Part shown: one piece after another, positions 9,393 through 18,574 of the stretch | Layout: the number at the start of each line of letters is the position of its first letter | Numbering within the stretch: the first letter of the stretch is position 1 | Assembly: GCA_963747315.1 (NCBI GenBank) | Contig: CAVVEQ010000005.1 | Coordinates: 62,001-126,000, forward strand | Direction of reading: 5' to 3' | DNA from: CAVVEQ01 sp963747315 | Lineage (GTDB): Bacteria; Chloroflexota; Anaerolineae; Anaerolineales; Anaerolineaceae | DNA length: 64,000 nt | The notes under the pieces: model-generated | Database searches by the model: none | The model's input: only the letters and a program-made list of their open reading frames with translations | What the model was told of the DNA's origin: nothing | Position numbers and translations under genes: made by a program

Positions 9393-10934
9393 ATGGATAA
9401 AAAGATAATCTCCTTCGACCTGGGCACCGGCGGAAACAAAGCCTCGCTCTATGATGTTGAAGGCAACTGCCTGGCAACCGCCTTTGTGCCCTACCCCACC
9501 AACTATCCTAAAGTTGGCTGGCACGAACAAAAACCGGCAGATTGGTGGAACGCGGTGGTTGAAAGCACCCAAAAGCTCCTTCAAGCCAGCAAAGCCGACC
9601 CGCAAACCATAACCGCCCTCGCTATTTCCGGGCACAGCCTGGGTGCCGTCCCGGTGGATAAGGACGGCAACCTGCTGCGAGAAGCCACCCCCATCTGGTC
9701 CGATATGCGCGCGGAAGAAGAAGCGGCTGAGTTTTTCAAGTCCATCGATGCGGACGAGTGGTACATGACCACCGGGAATGGCTTCCCGGCAGCTCTTTAT
9801 ACCGTTTTCAAGGTTATGTGGTACCGCAAGCACGAACCGGAGATGTGGAAGAAGGTGCACCGCATCCTCGGCACTAAGGACTACATTAACTTCAAGCTGA
9901 CCGGGAAAATGGCTACGGATTTCTCCTACGCCTCCGGGACAGGCGTCTACGACCTGGTTGGCTGGAAATACGAACCGAAATTCATACAGGCCAGCGGTCT
10001 GCCAACCGAAATCTGGCCGGAGATCGTACCCTCCACCCACATCCTGGGCACACTGCTCCCTGAGGCAGCCAAAGCCTTAGGGTTGAGCGAGAGTGTCCAG
10101 GTGGCTGCCGGGGGGGTGGATAACTCCTGCATGGCGCTGGGTGCCAAGAACACCCGCGATGGGCGGGTCTATGTTTCGCTTGGGTTCGGCAGTGTGGATT
10201 GCCGTTTCCTCCGATAAACCCGTCCTGGATAAGGTCCGTAAGCCGTACGTGTTTCACCCATGTCGTCCCCGGGCTCTTCACCTCCGCGGTCAGCATCTTC
10301 TCCGGCGGTACCTCCTTCGCCTGGGTGAAGGATAACGTCTGCCAGAACCTGGTAGAAGAAGCAGCACGAACGGGTGAGGATGTTTACATGCTGATGAACC
10401 GGGAAGCTGACAAAGCGCCGGTCGGTTCTAATAAGCTGCTCTTCAACCCCAGCCTTGCCGGCGGCACCTCGCAGGACGATAGCGTTCACCTGCGCGGTGC
10501 GTACATCGGCCTGGACCTCAAACACGGACAGCCTGAGCTGGTTCGCGCCGCGATGGAAGGTATCGCCATGAACCTGCGCCTGCGGCTGGACCTGCTGCGG
10601 AAATACACGAAATTGGAGGATGAGATCCTTTTCGTGGGCGGCGGAGCCAAAAGCCGTTTCTACCTGGGTATCTTCGCGGATGTCTTCAACACCCGCATCC
10701 TCAAGACCAACATCGACCAGGATGCAGCCGCGCTGGGCGCAGCCGCCATTGCTGCAGTCGGGTACAGGGCTATGGAAGGATTTCAGCAAGGTGGATGAGA
10801 TCCACAAGACTGCCGAAATGGTGGATCCAAACCCGGCGAACAACGCCAAATATGAAAAACTGCTTCCGGTCTTCGATATGGCAACCGGATACCTGGCGAA
10901 GGTCAGCGACGCGTTGAATGAAGTGGAACTATAA
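9393..10934 (+). CDS. Second FGGY-family carbohydrate kinase, three frameshifts
   Basis: Another ATP-dependent sugar kinase of about 512 residues, only distantly like the one at 301. FGGY_N starts with FDLGTGGNKASLYD and carries ALAISGHSLG. FGGY_C has GGVDNSCMALGA and, late, FVGGGAKSRFY. Three +1 steps are needed: near 10184 (gives VSLGSAVWIAVSS), near 10254 (gives YVFTHVVPGLF) and near 10765 (gives TGLWKDFSKVDEIHK). Each repair restores conserved residues and no block is missing, which argues against natural decay. It has AAAGGA before its ATG. Two kinases suggest two entry points or two phosphorylation steps in this pathway. Confidence 0.82.
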
Positions 10935-11086
10935 GAATTCACTCATCCCATCCAGGAGGTGCACCCGGAAATTTGCATAATGTAGTGGAAATCAGGATCT
11001 AACGCAATTGCAGGATATTTGGAGCGCAGGCTGGCTCCTGATCGAAAGAACAGAACAACAAAATTAATACCGAAAGGAAAAATGCT

Positions 11087-12059
11087 ATGAAAATTGGTCT
11101 GTTTACCGCCACGTTTCTGGATATGAAGATCGAAGAAGTCTTTAAAATGGCCTCCAAACTTGGATATGAGGCAGTGGAACTTCCCGCTTTCGCAAACAAC
11201 GGCCATCTGGATATTGAAGAGGTAGTCAAGGGTAATAAGGCTGCAGAATACAAGAAGATGGTTAAAGATCACGGTTTGATCATCTCCTCCCTGGCCAACC
11301 ACCCGGAAGGGCAGATCGTTCTGGGTCCGTATCGGCAAGGATACCGATGCCATTTACCCCGGTACCAAGGAAGAGAAGATCAAATTCGGCACCGAGCGGA
11401 TGATCAAGACCGCCCAGGCCGCCAATGCCCTGGAAGTGCCGGTGGTGACCGGTTTCATCGGCTGTGAGAACTTCGGGCGTTTCTTCCCCTGGCCTTATTC
11501 CAAGGGCTGGTCGGATATGGAGCAGGAATTCGTGGAGCGCTGGAGCCCGATCCTGGATAAATTCGGCGAATACGGAGTCAAATTCGCCCACGAACCCCAT
11601 CCAAACGAGCTGGCCTACAACGTGGAAACCGCGCTGCGCGCCGTGGAATTGATGGGCGGACGCAAGGAGTTTGGCTTCAACTTCGACCCGGCTAACCTGA
11701 TCTACCTCGGTATCGACGTGGAAAACTTCATCGACGCGCTGGCTGGCAAGATCTACCACGTGCACGCCAAGGATGGCGAGATCGTCGCCCACAACGTCCG
11801 CCGTTCGGGTGTCATCCCGCAGGGCGACTGGCAGCGTCTGGGACGCGGGTTCCGCTTCCGCATTCCCGGCTGGGGCTCCGTGCCGTGGAAAAAGGTCATC
11901 ACCGAGCTCTCTCTCATCGGTTACGATTACGTGATGAGTTACGAGCATGAGGATGTGACCATGAGCCGTAACGACGGCATCCATAAGACCATCGCTTACC
12001 TGAAACCACTCCTCATCGAAGCTCCCTACGAAGGGCGCAACGACGTTTTATTTAACTAG
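11087..12059 (+). CDS. TIM-barrel sugar isomerase/epimerase (AP_endonuc_2 family), frameshifted
   Basis: Xylose-isomerase-like TIM-barrel protein of about 323 residues, the family of tagatose-epimerases, IolE and IolH. The metal-binding Glu/Asp/His residues can be followed in FAHEPHPNE, FNFDPANL, YHVHAKD and YEHEDVTM. The frame breaks near 11327, where one extra C separates GQIVLG from RIGKDTDAIYPG. It probably isomerises or epimerises a ketose, or dehydrates a keto-inositol; the exact reaction cannot be decided. It follows a 152-base gap after the second kinase, with AAAGGA upstream of the ATG, so it may begin a sub-operon. Confidence 0.8.
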
Positions 12060-12089
12060 TCCCATCCATATTGAAAAGGAGCATTGACT

Positions 12090-13148
12090 ATGGGAAACAC
12101 AATGAAAGCGGCTGTTTTTGAAGCCATCAAGAAAATCGTGGTCAAGGAAGTCCCCATCCCCGAGATCGGTGAAGACGACGTTCTCATCAAAGTAAAAAAT
12201 ACCGGGATCTGCGGTACCGACTGGAGCATCTATAACGGCTGGTATTCAGCTGACAAGCTGCCCATGATCGCCGGGCACGAGTTCTCCGGTGTTATCGCCA
12301 AAGTTGGGAAGAATGTCAAAGGATTGAAGGAAGGTGACCGGGTCACCGCGGATATCAACATGTTCTGCGGGCACTGCTACTACTGCACCCAGCACAATTA
12401 CCTGATGTGCGACCAGTTCACTCAGCTTGGCATCCACACCGACGGCACCTATGCCGAATACGTGAGAGCCGAGGCAAAATTGGTGCATGTTCTTCCGGAT
12501 AGCCTATCGTTTGAAACAGGTGCGTTCATCGAGCCGGTCTCCTGCTGCATTCATGCCGCCAAAGCGGTAAATGCCCGCGTGGGCGGCAGCATGGCCATCA
12601 TCGGCTGCGGCCTGGGCGTCCTGCACGCGCGCATGGCCGTGCTGCGTTCCTGCGCCCCAGTTATCGTGATTGGGGATAACCAGCACCGCCTCAACATTGC
12701 CAAGCAGATGGGCGCTGATTACATCATCAACAGCAAGGAAGTGACCGACACAGTATCCGCAGTGAAGGATCTCACCGGCGGCCGCGGAGCGGATTACGTG
12801 ATCGAAGCGGTCGGTTCAGTCAAGACCTACGAACAGGCCTTCGCCATGGTCCGCAAGGGCGGCACGCTTTCCGCTTTCGGCATCACCGGCGAGGATGACG
12901 TGATGCAGATCCGCCCATTCGAGTTCGTTCTGGGCGAGAAAAAGATCACCGGTTCGTGCGCCGGCATCGCGGATGACTGGCCTGATGCCATCGCCCTCCT
13001 GCAATATGGGCATATCGATCCAACCCCGCTCTTCTCCATGAAGGTCCCCCTGGAAGACCTGGAGTGGGCACTGCTCGAACTTCGCCGAAATCCTGATCTT
13101 TTCAAGATCTTCGTTTCCCCTGAAGCCACCAAGCGGGAAGTCCTCTAG
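12090..13148 (+). CDS. Zinc-dependent alcohol dehydrogenase (sorbitol/threonine DH-like)
   Basis: Intact 352-residue medium-chain dehydrogenase. CGTDWSIYNG and GHEFSG supply the catalytic zinc ligands, FCGHCYYCTQHNYLMC the structural zinc site, and IIGCGLGVLHARM the cofactor-binding turn. The GxGxxG is modified to GCGLGV. I start at the ATG at 12090, which follows AAAAGGAG by eight bases; a TTG six bases upstream is also in frame. It is the second such enzyme in the operon and differs from the first at the structural zinc loop, so it should oxidise another polyol or keto-sugar. Confidence 0.87.
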   Translation: MGNTMKAAVFEAIKKIVVKEVPIPEIGEDDVLIKVKNTGICGTDWSIYNGWYSADKLPMIAGHEFSGVIAKVGKNVKGLKEGDRVTADINMFCGHCYYCTQHNYLMCDQFTQLGIHTDGTYAEYVRAEAKLVHVLPDSLSFETGAFIEPVSCCIHAAKAVNARVGGSMAIIGCGLGVLHARMAVLRSCAPVIVIGDNQHRLNIAKQMGADYIINSKEVTDTVSAVKDLTGGRGADYVIEAVGSVKTYEQAFAMVRKGGTLSAFGITGEDDVMQIRPFEFVLGEKKITGSCAGIADDWPDAIALLQYGHIDPTPLFSMKVPLEDLEWALLELRRNPDLFKIFVSPEATKREVL

Positions 13149-13155
13149 ATCCAAA

Positions 13156-13192
13156 ATCGTTGCAGCCTGCGAGCTCCGCAGGCTGCAACGAT
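13156..13192. terminator. Perfect 16-bp inverted repeat, terminator-like hairpin
   Basis: ATCGTTGCAGCCTGCG at 13156-13171 pairs perfectly with its complement at 13177-13192 around a five-base loop (AGCTC). There is no T tract on the + strand. On the - strand only TTTT follows. It lies seven bases after the stop of the zinc dehydrogenase and 19 bases before the TTG start of the next gene. It could therefore end, attenuate or protect the upstream message rather than act as a simple intrinsic terminator. Confidence 0.6.
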
Positions 13193-13211
13193 GGAACCAT
13201 GGAGTATTACA

Positions 13212-13605
13212 TTGAATATTGGAAAAATTGAGCACTTTTCGATCAATTGTATTGATTATCAAAAATCGAGGAAGTTTTACGAAGAAATTCTTGGGTTTCA
13301 AGTATCTCGAAACCGTGGATTGCGGCGATTTCAACATCAGTTATTACGCCCTCCCCGGAGGCAGCCGCCTGGAATTATTTGATTACCGCGGGAAAAACCC
13401 GGTCGTCTCCCACGGGGAGAGCGAAAGCGGTCTCCGCCACGTAGCCTTCCAGGTGGAGGATGTGGCCGCCCATGAGAAAGAACTGCGGACCGCCGGTGTG
13501 GAGATCGTCCTGCCCACCTGCGACCTGCCCAACCTGGGCGTGCGCGTGATGCTTTTCAACGATCCCAACGGGGTCACCCTGGAATTCTGCGAACCGCTGA
13601 AATAA
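13212..13605 (+). CDS. Glyoxalase/VOC-family protein, frameshifted
   Basis: Single vicinal-oxygen-chelate module of about 130 residues. It begins NIGKIEHFSINCIDYQKSRKF (metal His in EHFSI) and later has LELFDYRG, LRHVAFQVEDV and PNGVTLEFCE, which give the other metal ligands His and Glu. One extra C near 13300 separates EEILGF from KYLETVDCGDF. I choose TTG at 13212 because GGAG lies seven bases upstream; an ATG at 13191 is inside the hairpin and has no site. The family includes lyases, epimerases and dioxygenases. In this operon an epimerase or lactoylglutathione-lyase-like detoxifier is possible. Confidence 0.72.
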
Positions 13606-13638
13606 ATTTGGCACGAATACTTAAGGAGGTAAATAGGA

Positions 13639-14881
13639 ATGGATAAACGAGAAATATTGCTTTCCCCCATCAAAGATCGGCAGTCACACCGCTGGGAACC
13701 GCTTTTTCGTCCAGGCGATGGAGTGCAACGACGGAGACGCCGAGGGCAACCCCACCGATCTGACCTACAAGCGCTACGAAAAACTCTTCCAGGGCGAAGC
13801 CGGCATGGTCAGCCTGGAAGCCATCACCATCACAGATAAGAATCGCTCGCGCATGAACCAGCTTTTCATCATGCCGCAGAACAAAGCAGCCCTGGAGAAG
13901 TTCGTCCGCCGGATGCGCGAGGTCAATCCCAAGCCGCTCTTCATCTTCCAGCTCACCCACTCCGGCGAACTGAGCAACCCGGAATTTTCCCGCAAGCTCT
14001 CGGTGAAACCCCTGCCTGGTTATAAGGCGGATGTCTTTACTGAGGATGAATTCGAAAAGATCATGGATGATTTCGTCCTGGCCGCCAAGATGACCTACGA
14101 TGTGGGCGCGGATGGCATCGACATGAAGTTCTGCCACGGCTACCTGGGCTCTCAGATCCTCCGCCCGTATAACGATCGCAAATGGAAATACGGTGGTCCG
14201 TGGGAAAACCGCCGCCAGTTCGCCTTCGATCTTTACGAACGTATCCGTAAGGTCGTGCCGGATAAAAACTTCCTGATCGGCTCCAAGATCTCCGTCTGGG
14301 AGGGTTTCCCCGGTGGGTTTGGCACCGCGGGACCGGATACCCCGGTCATTGACCTGAGCGAGCCAATCGACCTGGTAAAGGGCCTAGAAGAGCGCGGCGC
14401 GCAGTTCATCATCCAATCCGCCGGCAGCCCTTCCATCACCATCAGCCTCACCCAGGCGGATAAGGACCACCCCTACTTCGCCTACCTGCACCAGTTCTTC
14501 GCCAAGGTGCTTAAGGAGAATGTAAAGGGTAATACCGTGGTGATCGGTTCCAACTACTCCGTCTTCGGCAAGGGCAAGAGCCGCCTGCAGGCTGTCGCCC
14601 CCGAAAACAGCGCCCTGCTGACTTATGGCGCCAAGAACATCGAGAAGGGCTATGTGGATATGATCGCGCTCGGGCGGCAGTCGTTCGCTGATCCCTTCCT
14701 GCCCAGAAAAGTGCGCGAGGGCAAGGAAGAAGAGATCGATTTCTGCACGGCCTGTGATAACTGCCTGGAGCTGCTCATACAGCAATCCCCCATCGGCTGC
14801 TGTACCTATAACAAGACCTACACTGATATCCTGGTGCAAACACGCAGGGAAAAAGGCAAGCTAAAGGTCAACCACACCTGA
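13639..14881 (+). CDS. NADH:flavin oxidoreductase (Old Yellow Enzyme family), frameshifted
   Basis: FMN-binding TIM-barrel oxidoreductase of about 413 residues. IGSHTAGNRFFVQAMECND appears after removing one A near 13671. Further marks are FIFQLTHSGE, DGIDMKFCHGYL (active-site region), YGGPWENRRQF and ALGRQSFADPF. The C-terminus has clustered cysteines, CTACDNC then GCC eleven residues later, reminiscent of the [4Fe-4S] site of 2,4-dienoyl-CoA reductase-type members, but the large C-terminal flavodoxin-like half is absent. It is the last gene of the sugar operon before a terminator. AAGGAGG lies eight to nine bases upstream of the ATG. It may reduce an enone intermediate. Confidence 0.82.
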
Positions 14882-14900
14882 GTCATATTTCCTCCTTTTG

Positions 14901-14936
14901 GAAAACGACCTACCTGCATTATGGCAGGTCGTTTTC
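14901..14936 (+). terminator. Intrinsic terminator of the sugar operon
   Basis: GAAAACGACCT at 14901-14911 pairs with AGGTCGTTTTC at 14926-14936. The inner ACCTGC/GCAGGT gives an alternative stem. The run GTTTTCGTTC follows 20 bases after the oxidoreductase stop. It is a reasonable factor-independent terminator for the long + strand operon. Confidence 0.75.
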
Positions 14937-15026
14937 GTTCAATGTATCTGCCAAACAGAACCAGCTCCTCCAGAAATGTCTTCTTGTATAATGATTTGAA
15001 TTTCATTCCGGAAAGGGTAATTTCCG

Positions 15027-15519
15027 ATGACTGCACAGCTCAGCCCCAGCGCCCAGCAATTCCAGGATCACCTCTCCGGCCTGTGGTTATCCCAACCGGG
15101 TGGTGGAGATGCCCGCCTCCACCCGGACCTCCGCGGAAGCTGCTGCAGCCATCGGTTGCTCGGTTGCCCAGATCGCAAAGTCGATCATCTTCAAATCCAA
15201 TATTGAGGGATCGGATTACGCAGTCATGGTGGTCGCCAGCGGAATCAATCGGGTGGATGAAAAGAAAGTCCAGGCGTTGATCGGGACTGCGGTTCATAAA
15301 GCAGACGCGGATTTTGTTCGCCTGCAGACCGGCTATGCCATTGGCGGTGTTCCGCCCACCGGGCATGCCCGGCAAGTGAAGATCCTGATTGATGAGGATC
15401 TGATGCAATATAACGAGATCTGGGCTGCCGCGGGAACGCCTTTCACGGTATTTAAACTTACACCCTCGCAGCTGGTGGAAATGACCGCGGGAACCGTTGC
15501 CAATACCCGCGTTGAATGA
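15027..15519 (+). CDS. YbaK/EbsC-type aminoacyl-tRNA deacylase, frameshifted
   Basis: Prolyl-tRNA-editing fold protein of about 163 residues that would hydrolyse mischarged aminoacyl-tRNA. Visible marks are ASTRTSAEAAAAIGC, AQIAKSIIFK (the conserved Lys), the GYAIGGVPPTGH loop and PFTVFKLTPSQL. One extra T near 15084 separates the start MTAQLSPSAQQF from GYPNRVVEMP. It stands alone between two terminators, so it is probably expressed from its own promoter. The assignment is by fold; the edited tRNA cannot be told. Confidence 0.82.
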
Positions 15520-15593
15520 AGCTTCGAAGGGTTAGTCTGGCGTATTTTCACGAATGTGATTGAATACAGGTTGCAAATTACGGGTAGTCGCGA

Positions 15594-15622
15594 ATAAAAA
15601 TCCCTGCCGTTCAGCAGGGATT
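15594..15622 (-). terminator. Intrinsic terminator of the mop gene
   Basis: AATCCCTGC at 15599-15607 pairs with GCAGGGATT at 15614-15622 around a six-base loop. On the - strand the stem is followed by TTTTTATT, 22 bases after the stop of the molybdate-binding gene, which is the expected arrangement. Confidence 0.8.
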
Positions 15623-15643
15623 CATCAATTAATATCTGGGGGA

Positions 15644-15856
15644 TTAATCATCCACCGCGATCATCACGTTGGACGCTTTGATCACAGCATAAGCTTCTTT
15701 GCCGACCTCGAGTTTTAAGGACTCGACTGATTCCTTGGTGATCACCGAGACGATCTCCTCCCCACCGCTCGTGCGGAGGATCACTTCGGAATTCACAGCA
15801 CCGGGGATTATTTTTACAACCTTCCCTTTGATAACATTTCTGGCACTTAGTTTCAT
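15644..15856 (-). CDS. Mop-type molybdate-binding protein (single TOBE domain)
   Basis: Seventy-residue protein consisting of one TOBE/Mop module: KLSARNVIKGKVVKI, GAVNSEVILRTSGGEEI, then VSVITKESVESLKLEVGKEAYAVIKASNVMIAV. Such proteins form hexamers that bind molybdate or tungstate in the cytoplasm. It probably supplies the molybdenum hydroxylase encoded at 50-54 kb. It is monocistronic with its own terminator and faces the divergent GntR gene. Confidence 0.88.
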   Translation of the reverse strand: MKLSARNVIKGKVVKIIPGAVNSEVILRTSGGEEIVSVITKESVESLKLEVGKEAYAVIKASNVMIAVDD

Positions 15857-15972
15857 TTTTTCCTCTCATTCTTATTCTTGACTTATTTTATCCGATTATT
15901 TACTTGTTTTAAATTCTAGTACGAATTAGTAAATCTTCAACATATATATTTCCGCATTGGTGTAAGTCTTAA

Positions 15973-16000
15973 TTTGAGAATTTTCAAAATATAGTATAAT
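15973..16000 (+). promoter_or_regulatory. Probable sigma-70-type promoter of the second GntR gene
   Basis: TTTGAG at 15973-15978 and a perfect TATAAT at 15995-16000 are separated by 16 bases in a strongly AT-rich gap, about 40 bases before the ATG of the regulator. The same gap must carry the promoter for the divergent mop gene, which I could not place. Confidence 0.5.
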
Positions 16001-16040
16001 TGTTGCTAGTTGGCAGCCGTCTGACATATCAATTACGAAT

Positions 16041-16704
16041 ATGGAATCATTAGGTACGCCCCCGTCTCCTCTCAAATCGAGAATATATTACTCGACAGAC
16101 TAAATGACCGCACATACACATCGCACTCGGGATTCCCATCCGAATCGGACCTATGTAGGGAATTCAACGTAAGCCGCGCTACGATCCGAACAGCAATATC
16201 TGCTCTTGCCGGTAAGGGGTTATTGATACGAAAACCAGGAAAAGGCACCTTTGTAATCGAGTCAATTAAACTTGAAAGCGGCCTTGAAAACCTTGAAAGT
16301 GTTTTGAGCATTGCAAAGCGTCAAGGCTTGGTCCCAGAAGTCAGCGATGTGGAATTCTCAACAATCGATGCAAAAAACGCTATCGGTTCCAAATTGTGTC
16401 TTGATGAAAACCTGGCTGTTACGAAGATTACTCGAAGGATTAACATTTCGAAGGTTCGGTCCTTGATTTTGTTAATCTTCATCATAACATTGCAGTTAAA
16501 GAAGCCGTGACCGAGATAACTTCAATCAATGCCGATCAAGCATTATCCTCACAATTGGAGGTGGAATTAAAAACCGCAATAATTTTGTTACGAGAAACCC
16601 TAAGGGACCAAACAAATAGAAATGTGAGTTATTCAGAAAATTACTTCGTACCAGATAGGTTTTACCTTCATAAATCGAAAGAAAATTTAAATTCACAGGA
16701 GTAG
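16041..16704 (+). CDS. GntR/UTRA-family transcriptional regulator, frameshifted
   Basis: HutC-type regulator. The winged helix shows SSQIENILLDRL, FPSESDLCREFNVSRATIR and KGLLIRKPGKGTFV. The UTRA domain shows SIAKRQGLVPEV, LAVTKITRRINIS and VSYSENYFVPDRFYL. Two frame changes are needed: in the C run near 16069 and near 16462 (RRINIS-EGSVLDFVNLHHNIAVKEAV). These two fit a missing base better than an extra one, unlike most others here. It lies directly upstream of the truncated carbamoyltransferase and probably controlled that nucleobase-catabolic gene set. Base composition is more AT-rich than the flanking operons. Confidence 0.75.
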
Positions 16705-16707
16705 AAA

Positions 16708-17140
16708 ATGCAAAAATCAAATTGGAAAGGTCGAGATTTCCTGGCAGAGACTGATTTTTCTAGGGAGGAAATCGAGACGGTTCTGGAGGTCGCTGCTGAA
16801 TTAAAACCAAAGTGGAAAAAGGGGATTCTCCACGATGATATTCTACGAGCAAAAACGCTCTTCATGATTTTCTACAATCAATCACTTCGTACCCGCAACT
16901 CATTCGAAGCAGGAATGACTCAGCTTGGTGGACATGCACATTATTTGGACCCCTCAAAAATATATACTCCTGCCATGGAAGGCCGAGAAGTTGCCTACAG
17001 TACTGAACGGGTTTCAGATGTTGCCAGGGTATTGGATCGGATGGGTCATGCCATCGCGATTCGTTGCTATGGCGATCCGGTAGATTGGGAGTACGGCGGT
17101 GCGCATGCCATGCTTCGAGAATTTGCCCGCTGGGCTGACA
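16708..17140 (+). pseudogene. YgeW-like carbamoyltransferase, N-terminal part only
   Basis: The first 144 or so residues match the carbamoyl-phosphate-binding domain of the aspartate/ornithine carbamoyltransferase superfamily. SLRTRNSFEAGM is the S-x-R-T-R carbamoyl-phosphate motif, followed by GGHAHYLDP, REVAYSTERVSDVARVLDRMG and HAMLREFARWADI, most like the YgeW-type proteins of purine and allantoin gene clusters. At about 17140 the similarity stops abruptly and the frame runs into antisense sequence of an M20 peptidase. The entire second domain is missing. A GGAG site precedes the ATG. It looks truncated by a rearrangement rather than by a point mutation. Confidence 0.75.
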
Positions 17141-17354
17141 TCCAGGTGGACATCGAACATCAGTTTACCACCCGGGCGCGACCCGTGCGTTCCCCAAGCA
17201 GGTTGCCGCACACATCCCGCCAGACTCGGTCGAAACCAGCTGTTTTCATCGCTTTTTCAGCTGCGGCGACTACCCCTCCCTCCTGACCGGATAGACTCGG
17301 TTGCCGGACAAGTTCCTGTAGAGATTGTTCGCAGGTGTTTTCGTGAGTTATCCA
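17138..17354 (-). pseudogene. M20-family (YgeY-like) peptidase, N-terminal fragment
   Basis: Reading leftward just after PreA, the segments LQELVRQPSLSGQEGGVV, AAAEKAMKTAGFDRVWRD, CGNLLGER and GGKLMFDVHLDVS are recognisable. This is the N-terminus of a metallopeptidase M20 of the YgeY type, ending exactly at its first metal motif (HxD). The pieces need at least one +1 step. Beyond about 17138 the sequence is antisense to the carbamoyltransferase. The start codon is uncertain; an ATG at 17354 is possible. It would be the last gene of the PreT-PreA transcript. Confidence 0.6.
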
Positions 17355-17380
17355 TTTTTGATCCTAATTGATTTATAACT

Positions 17381-18574
17381 TCAACAGATTTCAATGCAAT
17401 CCGGCACCGGGCAGACCTGGGCACATAGACCGCAGCCCACACAAAGCCCCTCCTGCACCACTGGGTGCCGGTCTGGCGGGAATTCGATGGCCATGTGGCC
17501 GCCATCCGCGCAGGCAACATAGCAAAGCCCGCAACCGATGCACAAGTCCGGATCGATGCGGGAGATCACCTTAACTCCGTGAGTAAGTTCGCTGTGCTCT
17601 GTAAGCCGCGAAAGCGCCAAACCAATGACCTCCGCAGGGGAGCTGTAGCGGTGGTCCTCCAGCCAGCGGGAGAGTCCATCCGTGAGTGGATCGATCAATC
17701 CGAACCCCCTTTGCAGCACCGAGGTGCAGACTTGAACCGTGGTAGCCCCCAGCAGCAGGTATTCCAGTGCGTCCCTCCAATCATAAATGCCGCCAACTCC
17801 CGAAATCGGGATTCTGACTCCACCAGCCAGATCGGCCACGATGCGCAATCCGATTGGCTTGATCGCCCTTCCCGAAAACCCACCGCGAGTACCCTTTCCC
17901 TCCACACTCGGCAAAGGCGAAAATGTCTGCAAATCGATCCCGCCAATCCCCTCCAGACAATCGATGGCACAGATGCCATTCCCCCCACCGCGCTCCACTG
18001 CCTTCCCGATCGAAACGATATCGGTCACACTGGGACTGAGCTTCACATAGACAGGCACGCTGCGTCTACCTTCAATCACCCAGCGAGTTACCTTCTCTGT
18101 CAGCCTCGGATCCTGGCTGACCGCCCACCCAACGGCTTCTTCACCCTCAAGCGCTGCCCCCTGCGGGCAGGAAATGCTGGCTTCGATCATATCCGCTCCA
18201 GCCTGCTCGGATATGCGCACCAATTCCTGCCACTCTTCCCGGTTGCTGCCCATCAAGCTGGCGATGATACGTTTTTCCGGAAACCTGGATTTCAACCAGG
18301 TGATATCCTCGGCTACCTCGTGGATATGCCGTTCGGAGAGAAGATCGGTGTTTTGAAGCCCAATCAAACCGGGACCCGGTCTCACGCCGGACATGATCGG
18401 GTAGGTGATTGATACTTCTTCGCTTTCGAGTGAAGTTGTCTTCAAAACCGCACCTGCCCAACCGCGTTCCAAACCACGAATGGTCATTTCACGGTTATCG
18501 GTAGACGGCGAGGCAGCCAGGATGAAGGGATTCTCAAAATAAATCCCGCAGAAATCGATCCCCAAATTAACCAC
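17381..18574 (-). CDS. preA: NAD-dependent dihydropyrimidine dehydrogenase subunit PreA-like
   Basis: Intact 397-residue protein. The dihydroorotate-dehydrogenase-like FMN barrel runs over residues 1-315 (FENPFILAASPST, ASLMGSNREEW, EASISCPQG, VKLSPSVTDI, GVGGIYDWRDALEYLLLGA). It is followed by two [4Fe-4S] motifs, CIGCGLCYVAC and CVGCGLCAQVC. With PreT it would reduce uracil or thymine to the dihydro form, or run in reverse. The barrel Cys of this family is in the SCPQG region. Its start overlaps the end of PreT by eight bases, so the two are translationally coupled. Confidence 0.88.
   Translation of the reverse strand: MVNLGIDFCGIYFENPFILAASPSTDNREMTIRGLERGWAGAVLKTTSLESEEVSITYPIMSGVRPGPGLIGLQNTDLLSERHIHEVAEDITWLKSRFPEKRIIASLMGSNREEWQELVRISEQAGADMIEASISCPQGAALEGEEAVGWAVSQDPRLTEKVTRWVIEGRRSVPVYVKLSPSVTDIVSIGKAVERGGGNGICAIDCLEGIGGIDLQTFSPLPSVEGKGTRGGFSGRAIKPIGLRIVADLAGGVRIPISGVGGIYDWRDALEYLLLGATTVQVCTSVLQRGFGLIDPLTDGLSRWLEDHRYSSPAEVIGLALSRLTEHSELTHGVKVISRIDPDLCIGCGLCYVACADGGHMAIEFPPDRHPVVQEGLCVGCGLCAQVCPVPDCIEIC

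Noticed and set aside
9393..10934. Programmed frameshifting as the cause of the repeated +1 steps
   Set aside because: The sites share no slippery sequence or downstream structure, occur several times in single metabolic genes and all have the same direction, so sequence error is simpler.
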